Positions 7,710 through 15,374 of a stretch of DNA of 64,000 nucleotides are shown one piece after another. How positions within the stretch are numbered: the stretch's first letter is position 1; each line of letters begins with the position of its first letter. Source of the DNA: Thermofilum sp. NZ13. Its GTDB lineage: Archaea > Thermoproteota > Thermoprotei > Thermofilales > Thermofilaceae. Below the pieces are notes generated by a model. That model was not told the origin of the DNA and did not search any database. It saw nothing but the letters and a program-made list of their open reading frames with translations. Position numbers and translations under genes: made by a program. Location: contig NDWX01000001.1 in NCBI GenBank assembly GCA_002855745.1, positions 248,001 to 312,000 on the forward strand, in the 5' to 3' direction.

Positions 7710-8734
7710 CCCGCGTACTTGTTGAGAACCGCCGCGACGGCCTCCAGGTCTCCTGGCTCGATTTCGCCCATGAGCCCCACCCTGACCACCTTCCCCTTCA
7801 GCTCGCCCATACCGCCTGCCACTACGTAGCCCTTGATGGCCAGCTCCCTAATCGCGTCGCTCGCTCTCGGCAGGAGGAAGGCCGCGACCGTGTTGCTCCT
7901 TACGCTCTCGTCCTTCACTAGCGGCTCGGCCTTGACGGCGCTGTAGATCAGCCTGGCCCTCTCGGCGTGGAGCCGCTGGTAGCGCGGCAGCCCAGTCTCC
8001 AGTATGAGGTCGGTGGAGGCCTTGAGCGCGTACACCGCGCTTATCGGGGGAGTGTAGGGGGTCTCATGCTCGCGGAGGGCTTCGAGGAACTTGTCCAGCC
8101 TCATGGAGGGCGGCACGCCCAGGGTTGCGCGGGGCCTGGAGGAGAGGTAGAGCACCGCGGCCCCCGGCACGGCGAGCAGGGCCTTGTGGGAGGCGGTTGC
8201 GACAACGTCGACCCCCTCGGGTAGAGGCTCAGCAGGGAAGCCGGAGACGCTGTCCACTAGCAGCAGAGCGCCGAGGCTGTGCGCAAGGTCCCTCAGCCCG
8301 TCGAGGTACCTCGCGGCCACCGCTGTGCTGGTCTCGTTGTGGACAACGGCTATTGCCTTCAGGCCGGGGAGCTTGAGGGCCTCGTCCGACACGCTCTCGA
8401 GCGGCACGGCCCGCCCTGGAGGCGACCTGAGCGCGTGTACTTCGCACCCCCTGCTCCTGAGCGAGTCCACCAGCCTCTCCCCGAAGACGCCGTGCACCAC
8501 GGCCAGGACCCTGTCGCCCGGCCAGAGGTAGTTGTACACCATCGCGTCGACGGCGAGCGTCCCCGTCCCGGGGAGGATCACGGGCTCTGCTCCGGGGTAG
8601 AGGCTGGAGAGGTTCTCGAGGACGCCCCGCAGGATCTCCCTGAACTCCTCCCCCCTGTGGTAGAGCGGCTGCCTCGCGAGCGCTTCAAGCACCCTGCGCG
8701 GCACCTGCACCGGTCCAGGCGTCAGGAGCTTCAC
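7706..8734 (-). CDS. Class V aminotransferase (serine-pyruvate / phosphoserine type)
   Basis: 342 residues of the fold-type I PLP family, COG0075 group. The N-terminus LLTPGPVQVPRRVL is the group hallmark; ILPGTGTLAVDAM (53-65) binds PLP phosphate; D161 (LLLVDSVSG) and K184 (TASHKALLAVPG) are the cofactor-binding Asp and Schiff-base Lys. It overlaps by 4 bases the end of a phosphoglycerate-dehydrogenase-like gene, so the two probably work together in serine metabolism, as phosphoserine aminotransferase or as serine:pyruvate/glyoxylate aminotransferase. The sequence alone does not separate these. Confidence 0.85.
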   Translation of the reverse strand: MKLLTPGPVQVPRRVLEALARQPLYHRGEEFREILRGVLENLSSLYPGAEPVILPGTGTLAVDAMVYNYLWPGDRVLAVVHGVFGERLVDSLRSRGCEVHALRSPPGRAVPLESVSDEALKLPGLKAIAVVHNETSTAVAARYLDGLRDLAHSLGALLLVDSVSGFPAEPLPEGVDVVATASHKALLAVPGAAVLYLSSRPRATLGVPPSMRLDKFLEALREHETPYTPPISAVYALKASTDLILETGLPRYQRLHAERARLIYSAVKAEPLVKDESVRSNTVAAFLLPRASDAIRELAIKGYVVAGGMGELKGKVVRVGLMGEIEPGDLEAVAAVLNKYAG

Positions 8735-9642
8735 AGCCTCTCCACCGCCTCCGCTATCGCGTGGGCCAGCTCCTCACCTATCCTCTCCTGCGCCTCCACA
8801 GTCTCGGCCCCGATGTGGGGCGTCACGATCACCTTGGGGTGCGCCACGAGCCTCCTGAGGGTCTCGCTCCTCGGCGGCTCCTCCTCCAGGACGTCTAGCG
8901 CCGCGCCGCCGAGGCAGTCGAGGCTGGCGAGGAGGGCTTCCGCGTCCACGACCTCGCCGCGGCTGGTGTTCACCAGGAAGGCTCCATCTTTCATGGCCGC
9001 TAGCTCGCGCCAGCTGATCATCCTCCTAGTCTGGGGAGTAAGGGGGACGTGGAGCGTCACCGCGTCCGACGACTCGAGCAGCTCCCAGAAGCCAACCTGC
9101 TCGGCCCCCGCCTCGCGTGCTTCCCTTGAGGCGTCCACGACGTCGTGGACGAGGACCCTCATGCCGAGGCAGGAGGCGTACCTGGCAACCAGCCTGCCCA
9201 CCCTGCCGAAGCCGACCACCCCAAGCGTCTTCCCGCGGAGCTCTCGCCCCAGGAAGGCGGACTTGCTCCACACCCCCCTCTTCACGGAGTCTATGTGCTG
9301 GTAGAGGCTCCTGTGAAGCGCTATGAGCAGGCCTAGGGTCAGCTCCGCCACGCTGGCCGCCGAGGCTCCGGGTGCGTTCACCACGGCCAAGCCCCTGCTC
9401 ACCGCGTACTCCACGTCGACGTTGTCGAGGCCGACGCCGTACCTGGCGAGCACCCTGAGGCTGGGGGACGAGTCCATAACAGCGCGGTCTATCCGTAGCC
9501 TGCCCCGGAAGACGAGGACGTGGTAGCCGTTAAGGCCCTGGAGGAGCTCCTCCCTCGTCACCCCTGGCCTGTAGTCGATGGTGAAGCCGAGACCGCTCAG
9601 CCTAGTGAGGAAGCTCTCAGGAACCCTGTCGACCACGAGCAC
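8731..9642 (-). CDS. serA: D-3-phosphoglycerate dehydrogenase-like 2-hydroxyacid dehydrogenase
   Basis: 303 residues, D-isomer-specific 2-hydroxyacid dehydrogenase family. The Rossmann motif GFGRVG is at 144-149, the catalytic Arg in NTSRGE at 225-230 (R228), the Glu in LDVLEEEPP and the His in VTPHIGAE (H276). The short form lacks the ACT domain, as in many archaeal SerA proteins. Oxidation of 3-phosphoglycerate to phosphohydroxypyruvate is the likely reaction, supported by the coupled aminotransferase gene. Other 2-hydroxyacids are possible. A TATA-like AAGCTTAAATCC lies upstream at about 9690. Confidence 0.82.
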   Translation of the reverse strand: MLVVDRVPESFLTRLSGLGFTIDYRPGVTREELLQGLNGYHVLVFRGRLRIDRAVMDSSPSLRVLARYGVGLDNVDVEYAVSRGLAVVNAPGASAASVAELTLGLLIALHRSLYQHIDSVKRGVWSKSAFLGRELRGKTLGVVGFGRVGRLVARYASCLGMRVLVHDVVDASREAREAGAEQVGFWELLESSDAVTLHVPLTPQTRRMISWRELAAMKDGAFLVNTSRGEVVDAEALLASLDCLGGAALDVLEEEPPRSETLRRLVAHPKVIVTPHIGAETVEAQERIGEELAHAIAEAVERL

Positions 9643-9722
9643 TCTGCTGACAAAAGCGACGCACCACGCAACCAGGCTTTTGGGACGGGATTTAAGCTTT
9701 ACCCAGAGTGGGCTGGAAAACT

Positions 9723-9739
9723 TTCAGCCGATGGCTGAA
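9723..9739. promoter_or_regulatory. Inverted repeat TTCAGCC-GAT-GGCTGAA
   Basis: A perfect 7-bp inverted repeat with a 3-base centre, located about 80 bases upstream of serA and upstream of its TATA element. A further 10-bp palindrome, CCTGTACAGG, lies at 9769-9778. Either could bind a dimeric regulator of the serine pair or of the divergent gene at 9838. No direct evidence for a regulator. Confidence 0.35.
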
Positions 9740-9837
9740 GCCGCGAGTCCTTTCCGGTAGGCTCTACACCTGTACAGGCCACTCTAGGGAACCTTGGGGG
9801 TGAAGCTTTAATAGACAAGGGGCGCTTAGAGCACGCG

Positions 9838-10262
9838 ATGCTTGAGCCCGAGAGGCGCTTGAGGGCGCTGCTCGCCAGGGAGATCGTGCGGGAGAGGCTG
9901 GGCCTCAGGAGGGTTAGGCGGAGGCCGGGGGGCCCTGAAGTTGAGAAGGCGGCAGCGCTTGCGCTCCTCTACTGGGAGCTCTTCAGAGGGGTGGACTGGG
10001 TTGGGGGAGAACTTAGAGCGAGAGCTAGCCGGGGAGATAGGGAGGGCGCTGGCTAACGGCTCCGTCCTCGAGGTGCTGGCCGCGGTCAACACGTTCCTCG
10101 CGGAGAGGGGGCTTGGCAGGCTGGTCATCGTGGGCGGCTTCGCGGTCGAGATCTACAGCGGCGGAGCCTACAGGACGGGCGACGTGGACGTGGTTGTTGA
10201 GGGGGCGGCGGACCTCCTGCGGGGGGCCCTCGGTCTGTTGGAGGAGTGGAGGAGCAGGGTGT
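9838..10262 (+). pseudogene. Broken nucleotidyltransferase (AbiEii/DUF6036-like)
   Basis: ATG 9838 sits about 25 bases behind a TATA-like CTTTAATAG and opens a frame reading into LLYWELFRGVDWVG. The match then jumps one frame at a GGGGG run near 10003 and continues as ENLERELAGEIG…LVIVGGFAVEIYSGGAY and TGDVDVVVEG, the GG…DxD core of a nucleotidyltransferase domain. Homology stops at about 10260 (LLEEWRSRV), exactly where the minus-strand RNA element copy A begins. So the gene carries one frameshift and lacks its 3' part. It was probably an antitoxin-type or tRNA-modifying nucleotidyltransferase. Confidence 0.6.
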
Positions 10263-10456
10263 GGCCGCGCCTGGCTCATCTGCCCCCTTCACCGATCCGA
10301 GGGCCCCCTCTTCGGGGTCATGGGTCGCCCCTTTCGGGGCGGGCCGCATGCTAGCGGCCTTCAGCCCGGGTCGCCGCGGGCACATCCCCTCCTCGCGCCG
10401 CGCGCAGCACCCACCCACAGCCCCCTTGACCGGGGTGGGAACTGGTGACTCCCACT
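10262..10456 (-). ncRNA. Structured RNA element, copy A
   Basis: Read on the minus strand, this about 195-nt block matches the block at 44112-44316 at both ends, including the promoter. Shared parts: ACCAGTTCCCACCCCGGTC near the 5' end, a hairpin CCCACC…GGTGGG with inner CGGUC/GGCUG pairing, a hairpin CCCC-GAAGAG-GGGG, and a 3' GCCAGGCGCGGCC whose GCGCGG can pair with CTGCGC at 10402-10407. The middle is unique to this copy and holds a perfect GNRA hairpin, CGCCCC-GAAA-GGGGCG (10326-10341). A conserved GATAAACCCC element lies upstream. Family unknown to me; it is not recognisably RNase P, SRP or 5S RNA. Confidence 0.6.
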
Positions 10457-10470
10457 ACCTCCAGCCGGTT

Positions 10471-10483
10471 TAGGGGTTTATCT
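10471..10483 (-). promoter_or_regulatory. Promoter element of RNA copy A
   Basis: On the minus strand AGATAAACCCCTAA precedes the RNA by about 25 bases. The same element, GATAAACCCCTTAA, stands at the same distance before copy B (44089-44102), although the DNA further upstream differs. This marks it as the likely TATA region. Confidence 0.5.
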
Positions 10484-10504
10484 CCCTTTTGCTTTGAAGG
10501 CTGA

Positions 10505-10518
10505 AAGTGAAATCACTT
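10505..10518. promoter_or_regulatory. 14-bp inverted repeat AAGTGA-AA-TCACTT
   Basis: A perfect palindrome between the end of the 45-residue peptide gene and the promoter of RNA copy A. It could be an operator for the RNA or lie in the 3' region of the small gene. It is absent from the promoter of copy B. Confidence 0.3.
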
Positions 10519-10528
10519 ATTATACCTC

Positions 10529-10666
10529 CTAAGGGGTGGGGCTTAGAGCAGGCACTGACTGGCGAGGGGCTGTCGAAGCTAGGGCCAAGAGGCCGGCAGA
10601 GAGGGGGACAACTGCTAGCGACGCAAGAACGCCGATTAGTATGGCATGCAACTTGCCTACCTTCAT
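10529..10666 (-). CDS. 45-residue single-span membrane peptide
   Basis: ATG 10666 to TAG 10529, 46 codons on the minus strand. Three of the first five residues after Met are Lys or Gly (KVGK), then a hydrophobic helix ILIGVLASLAVVPLSAGLL (residues 9-27), then a Pro/Ser-rich tail ending LSPTP. The layout (basic N-terminus, one membrane span, short polar tail) is that of a real small membrane protein or an exported peptide. No family is recognised. It lies between the hydrogenase-maturation protease and RNA copy A, all on the same strand. Confidence 0.42.
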   Translation of the reverse strand: MKVGKLHAILIGVLASLAVVPLSAGLLALASTAPRQSVPALSPTP

Positions 10667-10773
10667 TCCATATGAAAAGGTAAGCGGGTGGTTGATTAAC
10701 TTTGCGCTCAGGGCTGCGTGTATGCAAGCCGCCCTGCACCCTGATTCCCAGACTGGTGCGGGCTTTACGGCCG

Positions 10774-11274
10774 CTAGTCCCTCAGCGCGGCCAGCAGAAC
10801 CTCAACAAGGGTTTCTCCTGCTTCGCGGACTCTGGGGGACATCCTAGAGCAGAAATCCGTTTTCTCGACCTGGATCCCGATGAGGTAGGACTTCGACCCT
10901 ATAAGCGCGGCGAGCATGGGTAGGGGGATGGCGTGGGTGCTCAGGGGCGGGAAGGCAACTCCGGTTCCCGTTAGGGGCGAGACGACTATACTCCCGGGCT
11001 CGAGGCCCGCGTCGACGGCGTCCACGAAGACGGTGAGGTCCGGCTTAGCTGAGGCGATGTCTCTGATGAAGAGCTCGGGGTTTGGGCCGGCCACGATGAC
11101 TTTCCCCTTAAAGCCCTTCTCCGCCAGCTTCCGGGCCACGAGGACCCCGACCCCGTCGTCCCCCCTCAGCGTGTTGCCTACTCCTACGACGACTACCTTG
11201 CGGGCCTTCCTAATCTCCTCCACAAGCTCCTCAAGCGTAACGCGAGAGCCCTCCACGACTCTTCGACCCCTCAC
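10774..11274 (-). CDS. Hydrogenase maturation protease (peptidase M52, HycI/HyaD-like)
   Basis: The hallmark GVGNTLRGDDGVG is intact; its first Asp and a later Asp (FVDAVDAG) and His (STHAIPLPML) bind the nickel of the hydrogenase precursor. This endopeptidase removes the C-terminal tail of the NiFe large subunit after metal insertion. I take GTG 11274, behind AT-rich TATA-like sequence at 11300-11317; GTG 11256 is equally possible and the frame extends to ATG 11346. HypD (32448) and a HypE-like protein (19842) are elsewhere in the window; no hydrogenase structural gene is present. Confidence 0.85.
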   Translation of the reverse strand: MRGRRVVEGSRVTLEELVEEIRKARKVVVVGVGNTLRGDDGVGVLVARKLAEKGFKGKVIVAGPNPELFIRDIASAKPDLTVFVDAVDAGLEPGSIVVSPLTGTGVAFPPLSTHAIPLPMLAALIGSKSYLIGIQVEKTDFCSRMSPRVREAGETLVEVLLAALRD

Positions 11275-11389
11275 CCAGCCAGTTCCAGCTAATATGTTAT
11301 TTTTTATGATTTTTATAGATGAGCGCCTCAGATCGGAGCCCCGCAACTACCCCCTCGTTAGGGTTTTTACGCAGTTCGTCGCTCGTCGT

Positions 11390-11403
11390 AGTTAAATTTA
11401 ACT
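11390..11403. promoter_or_regulatory. Perfect 14-bp palindrome AGTTAAATTTAACT containing the TATA box
   Basis: The palindrome spans a TATA-like TTAAATTTAA placed about 29 bases before GTG 11426, the start I prefer for the prenyltransferase. Promoter function is likely from spacing; the symmetry could also serve a repressor. Confidence 0.45.
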
Positions 11404-11425
11404 CTTGGCAGAGAGTGTTTACTGC

Positions 11426-12253
11426 GTGGCTCTCCTTGACTGGCTAAAGCTAGCCCGGGTCGGTAACTGTCTAGCGATTGCCCTGGGCGTTTTAACGGGT
11501 TATGTGTCTGGGGGTGGGCACGCTCTGGAGCCACCCTGGCTACTGATGGCTTCAGCCGCCCTCGTCGCGGCCGGTGGGAACGCGCTGAACGACCTCATGG
11601 ATGTGGAGGCCGACAGGGTTAGTAAGCCTTGGCGTCCACTAGTCCGGGGTAGCGTGAGCAAGAGGGGGGCGCTCGCGTTCTCGGTCGTGAGCTTCGCGTC
11701 CGGGGTCGCTCTCGGCTTCTCCCACAGCCCGCTGACGGGCTTCATCGCGCTCCTCGCATCCCTCCTTGTAGCGCTCTACGATGTAGCGCTCAAGGCCCTC
11801 GGCGTCCCGGGCAACGTCGCCATCGCGCTTCTCTCCGCGCTGAACGTGGTTTACGGTGGAGTCGCGGCACCCAGCTCCGCGAGGTCCCTCCTCCCAGCCC
11901 TCTTCGCCTTCCTCCTCATCCTTGGGAGGGAGTTCATGAAGGGCCTCGAGGACGTTCACGGTGACCTGAGGGCCGGCTACAGGACGCTAGCCTCCACGCG
12001 GGGACCCCGCGCGGCACTCACAGCCTCCGCGCTAACGCTAATGCTCGTCGTAGCCCTCAGCCCGCTCCCCGTGCTGTTCGGATACGGCCTCCCGTACATC
12101 GCGCTGGCGGTCGTGGGGGTAGACGTGCCCGTTCTCCTTATACTGCTGTACGTTTCGGAGGAGCCCCTCAGAAGGGCGTGGAGGGCTACTAGGGTGCTGA
12201 AGCTCCCGATAATCGCCGGGCTTCTCGCCTTCCTAGTCGGGGGTTGGGGATGA
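11426..12253 (+). CDS. UbiA prenyltransferase, probable digeranylgeranylglyceryl phosphate synthase
   Basis: 275 residues with 7-9 membrane segments and the prenyl diphosphate/Mg2+ site GGNALNDLMDVEADRVSKP (N-x3-D-x3-D type). In archaea this clade adds the second geranylgeranyl chain to make 2,3-di-O-geranylgeranylglyceryl phosphate in membrane lipid synthesis. Glycerol-1-phosphate dehydrogenase is nearby (14325) and a CTP-type lipid kinase homologue overlaps the 3' end by 4 bases. GTG 11426 fits a leaderless transcript from the palindromic TATA; TTG 11405 would add seven residues. Substrate is inferred from family and context. Confidence 0.8.
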   Translation: MALLDWLKLARVGNCLAIALGVLTGYVSGGGHALEPPWLLMASAALVAAGGNALNDLMDVEADRVSKPWRPLVRGSVSKRGALAFSVVSFASGVALGFSHSPLTGFIALLASLLVALYDVALKALGVPGNVAIALLSALNVVYGGVAAPSSARSLLPALFAFLLILGREFMKGLEDVHGDLRAGYRTLASTRGPRAALTASALTLMLVVALSPLPVLFGYGLPYIALAVVGVDVPVLLILLYVSEEPLRRAWRATRVLKLPIIAGLLAFLVGGWG

Positions 12254-12858
12254 GGGTGGAGGTCGCGGCCGAGATCAGGAGGAAGTCTATTCACATGATC
12301 CCAGGGTTCCTGGCTATACCGGTTGTGGTGTGGCTGGGGAACCCCTACGCCACGCTGATCGCGGCCTTCTTCCTGGCGTTGTACACCCTCAACGAGGTCT
12401 CGCTACGCCTAGGGCTTAACTGGAGGATTCCCATAGCGTGGCACACGTACAGGTTTATGGCGAGGAGGGAGGAGCTCGAGAAGAGGTACTTCACCGGCAC
12501 GGTATACTTCTGGGCTGTGACCACAGCGGTGGTCCTTCTCCTCGAGCCTCGCCTCGCCGCAGCGGCAGTCATGATCTCCAGCTTCGGCGACGCGAGCGCG
12601 GCGATCGTGGGCAAAGCGCTTGGGGGACCCAGGGTCCCCCCGAGGAACAAGACCTTAACGGGCTTCGCGGCCATGTTCCTCGCCTCCCTGGCCTCGGCTC
12701 TGCTCTGCGGTGTCCGCTTCGAGGCCTCCCTGCTCGCCTCGCTACTCGCAGCGCTAGCAGAGCTCTTCACACCGGTTTCAACACTAGACGAGCTTACCGT
12801 CCCAGCCGTCGCGGCAACTGTGCTACAGCTTACTGCTGGTCAGCTACTGCGACCATAA
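12250..12858 (+). CDS. Dolichol/phytol kinase-like CTP-transferase
   Basis: 202 residues, about six membrane spans. The N-terminal EIRRKSIHMIPGF, the central SSFGDASAAIVGKALGG and PPRNKTLTGFAAMF match the SEC59/VTE5 polyprenol kinase family, which phosphorylates isoprenoid alcohols with CTP. ATG 12250 overlaps the UbiA stop (ATGA), so the two are coupled. A role in recycling or activating isoprenoid alcohols for lipids or glycosylation is inferred. CDP-archaeol synthase (CarS) has different motifs and is less likely. Confidence 0.75.
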   Translation: MRVEVAAEIRRKSIHMIPGFLAIPVVVWLGNPYATLIAAFFLALYTLNEVSLRLGLNWRIPIAWHTYRFMARREELEKRYFTGTVYFWAVTTAVVLLLEPRLAAAAVMISSFGDASAAIVGKALGGPRVPPRNKTLTGFAAMFLASLASALLCGVRFEASLLASLLAALAELFTPVSTLDELTVPAVAATVLQLTAGQLLRP

Positions 12859-12913
12859 GTGTCGCTCAGGCATTGAGGTGAATGCTGTCCGGCAACTCGC
12901 CAGACGGTGCCCA

Positions 12914-14221
12914 TCACGTATTGCTTTGCAAGGTCCTACTCTCTAAGAAACGCCTGAAGAACGGCTTCGTGTTCAGGTACTCTAGTCGCTTGTCCTCGAG
13001 CATGATTCTGAGCTCCCAGCTCCTCAGGGCGGGGCACACGTAGCAGCCGATGCGGAAGAAGCCGTAGTCGTACAGGGGGTTCACGGGCACCCTGTTCAGG
13101 GCGAGGTACAGCTGGACGTGGAGCGCGCTCCAGAGCTTTATGGGGGCTGCCTCGAGGTTGTCTCCGTGGCGCAGGAGGGCTGGCCGCTCGAGCCTCGAGG
13201 GCGACTCCGCCTCCCTGTCGCCCACCACGACTAGGACGGTGCCGCTCTTCGCGTACTCCTCGATAAGCCTCTGCGTCGCGGCGACCTTCAGCTTCGTGCA
13301 CCAACTGTCCTCCACGCTGGGGAGGGGGGCGCCTGCCTCCAGGGCCTCCCTGACCTCGGCGCGGACGCGCACGGGGTCAACCCCGAGCTCGCGGGATGCC
13401 TCCTTGACGTGGCTCAGCGTCTCCTCGAACTCCATGCCCGTGTCTATGAAGACTGGCGTCGCCTTCGGGCCGAAAGCCCTCCTGGCTACGAGCAGCGCGG
13501 CCGTGCTGTCCTTGCCGCCGCTCCACGGGACGAGGACGTGGTCGGCCTCGAGGGACTTGAGGAAATCCGCGCTCCCCCGCTCCAGCGCCTCAAGCGCCGC
13601 CCTGTTGAGCTCCGCCTGCTCCTCCACGCTCGCCGCCTCGACTCCGCCCTCCGCGAGCCTCTCCGCGTGCAGGTCGAGGCCCCGGTAGCTCACCCTGAGC
13701 TTTGCCGCTAGCCTTGCCCCGGAGTAGAGGTAGTGCTCCCCCTCGAGCCTCTTGAGGATGAGGGTGGTCTCGACGTTGAAGAGCCTCTTAGCGAGCGAGC
13801 GCATGCCCGGTGTAGCGAGGTAGGCGTCATACCTCGGATTGTACTCCCACGCCTCGGGGGTCTCGCCGCCCCTGATGACGTAGGACCCCTTCTCCTCCAG
13901 CCATCCGAGTGAGAGCCTGAAGACGGCCTTCGCCCTCAGGTAGTGCTCCAGCAGCCTGTGGAGGCGCTCGTTCCTGGGTTTCGCCTTCGGCACGGTGTAG
14001 AAGACGTAGTTGAACGGGTACCTAGCCTCTAGGGCCTTGAGCCCCTCGTCCTCCCTGCCGAGCATGACTATGGTTAAGCCGCTGAAGCTACGATCTAGGG
14101 CCTTCGCGGCCTCCTCGGGCTCGCGGGCGCCCCCGAGGGTCTCCACGACCGCTTCGGAGCCCATGTAGTGCCTCAAAGCGTGCTCAAGGGCGTCCGCGTC
14201 GCCCCTCGCCCTGACGACCAC
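12914..14221 (-). CDS. PAPS-reductase-like PP-loop ATPase
   Basis: 435 residues. The C-terminal half has the PP-loop SGGKDSTAALLVARRAF at about 234-250, followed by VFIDTGMEFEETL, and a Cys pair in FRIGCYVCPALRSWELR (about 395-410) with a further WCTKLK. This matches archaeal proteins annotated as phosphoadenosine phosphosulfate reductase family with an extra N-terminal domain. The ATP-pyrophosphatase chemistry is clear; whether it reduces PAPS/APS or thiolates/modifies another substrate cannot be told. The N-terminal 200 residues have no motif I recognise. Confidence 0.72.
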   Translation of the reverse strand: MVVRARGDADALEHALRHYMGSEAVVETLGGAREPEEAAKALDRSFSGLTIVMLGREDEGLKALEARYPFNYVFYTVPKAKPRNERLHRLLEHYLRAKAVFRLSLGWLEEKGSYVIRGGETPEAWEYNPRYDAYLATPGMRSLAKRLFNVETTLILKRLEGEHYLYSGARLAAKLRVSYRGLDLHAERLAEGGVEAASVEEQAELNRAALEALERGSADFLKSLEADHVLVPWSGGKDSTAALLVARRAFGPKATPVFIDTGMEFEETLSHVKEASRELGVDPVRVRAEVREALEAGAPLPSVEDSWCTKLKVAATQRLIEEYAKSGTVLVVVGDREAESPSRLERPALLRHGDNLEAAPIKLWSALHVQLYLALNRVPVNPLYDYGFFRIGCYVCPALRSWELRIMLEDKRLEYLNTKPFFRRFLESRTLQSNT

Positions 14222-14324
14222 TCTGACGAGCGCGCGAGCCAGCCGAACTCACCCGCTAGACCCCAAGCCCGATTTGGCTAGCTCATAACAGTTATTTAGA
14301 GGTTTACTGAAGCTAACTAAGTGG

Positions 14325-15374
14325 TTGCGCTTGGAGTTCAGGCTCCCGTGGATCGTGGCCATAGGCTCGGGCAGCGTCGAGAGGCTGCCGGAGATCCTAC
14401 GGGGTATTGGCTGCGGCTCGGTGCTCGTCGTCACTGACGCCACCATCAGGGGGCTCCTGGGGCCCAGGGTCGAGGGGCTGCTCGCGGGCTCCTTTAAGCT
14501 GGGCTTCGTGGAGGTTTCCACAAACCACCAGCCGACGCTCGACAAGCTCCACGTTGAGATACCCTGGGCTGGGTACGACTGCGTGCTCGGGCTAGGCGGC
14601 GGTAGGCCCGTCGACGTCGCGAAGTACCTCGCCCACAAGTCCTCTAAGCCCTTCGTCAGCGTTCCCACTTCGATAAGCCACGACGGCTTCGCGAGCCCGA
14701 TCGTGGCGCTGAAGGACGATAGCGGCAACCCGCTCTCCCTCTTCACCACGCCCCCAAGAGTGGTCGTCGTGGACCTCCAGATCGTCTCAAAGGCCCCCAG
14801 GAGGCTACTGGCCAGCGGCGTAGGGGACCTGGTGGCGAAGGTGACGAGCGTGGCGGACGCGAGGCTCGCGGTGAGGGAGAGGGGCGAGGAGATCCCCGAG
14901 TCCTCTCTGAGGCTCGCCGAGGCCGCGGCCTCAATGGTTGTCGACAACATAGGGGAGGTCTCGTCCTGGACAGAGAGGGGCCTGCGGCTGCTGGTCGAGG
15001 CGGGCCTCCTCGCCGGCATGGCTATGTCGGTGGCCGGGAGCAGTAGGCCCTGCAGCGGCTCCGAGCACCTCTTCAGCCACGCCGTCGACAAGCTCTACCC
15101 TGGGAGGGGTGGCCTGCACGGCGAGCAGGTCGGTGTCGGCGCCGTGATCTCCGCCTACCTGCACGGGCTGGACTGGAGGAGGATAAAGGGCATCCTCAGG
15201 AGGGCCGGAGCCCCAACTACGGTCTCCGGGATCGGGCTGTCGGTGGAGGAGGCCGCCCGGGCGCTGGTGGAGGCGCCTAGGCTGAGGGAGAGGTACACGA
15301 TACTGCACAAGCTCGGGCTGGGCGAGCGCGAGGCCCTTGAGGTAGTCGCCGCGACAGTTGGCTCAGAGGAGTGA
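14325..15374 (+). CDS. egsA: sn-glycerol-1-phosphate dehydrogenase
   Basis: 349 residues, iron-type/DHQ-synthase-like dehydrogenase fold. GLGGGRPVDVAKYLAHK (about 88-104) binds NAD(P); FVSVPTSISHDGFASP is the archaeal G1PDH signature; the Zn ligands come from SGDLV-type Asp, SGSEHLFSHA and LHGEQVGVGA. It reduces dihydroxyacetone phosphate to sn-glycerol-1-phosphate, the stereochemical hallmark of archaeal membranes. TTG 14325 is the start used here. Its end overlaps the convergent GDT1 gene by 12 bases. Confidence 0.93.
   Translation: MRLEFRLPWIVAIGSGSVERLPEILRGIGCGSVLVVTDATIRGLLGPRVEGLLAGSFKLGFVEVSTNHQPTLDKLHVEIPWAGYDCVLGLGGGRPVDVAKYLAHKSSKPFVSVPTSISHDGFASPIVALKDDSGNPLSLFTTPPRVVVVDLQIVSKAPRRLLASGVGDLVAKVTSVADARLAVRERGEEIPESSLRLAEAAASMVVDNIGEVSSWTERGLRLLVEAGLLAGMAMSVAGSSRPCSGSEHLFSHAVDKLYPGRGGLHGEQVGVGAVISAYLHGLDWRRIKGILRRAGAPTTVSGIGLSVEEAARALVEAPRLRERYTILHKLGLGEREALEVVAATVGSEE

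Noticed and set aside
10113-10448. Plus-strand frame over RNA copy A ending SPLDRGGNW, and the matching minus-strand frame over copy B (44122-44505) ending GPFDRGGNW
   Set aside because: The similarity follows from the RNA homology on the other strand. The middle parts are unalignable and differ in length, there is no good start, and the conserved promoter and pairing-preserving changes belong to the RNA strand. Kept in mind as an alternative because the frame happens to stay open in both.
10262-10456. RNA element as RNase P, SRP or 5S rRNA
   Set aside because: The RNase P core GAGGAAAGUC, the SRP helix 8 GGAAG…GCAGC and the 5S CCGAAC loop are all missing, and two divergent copies within 34 kb would be unusual for those RNAs.
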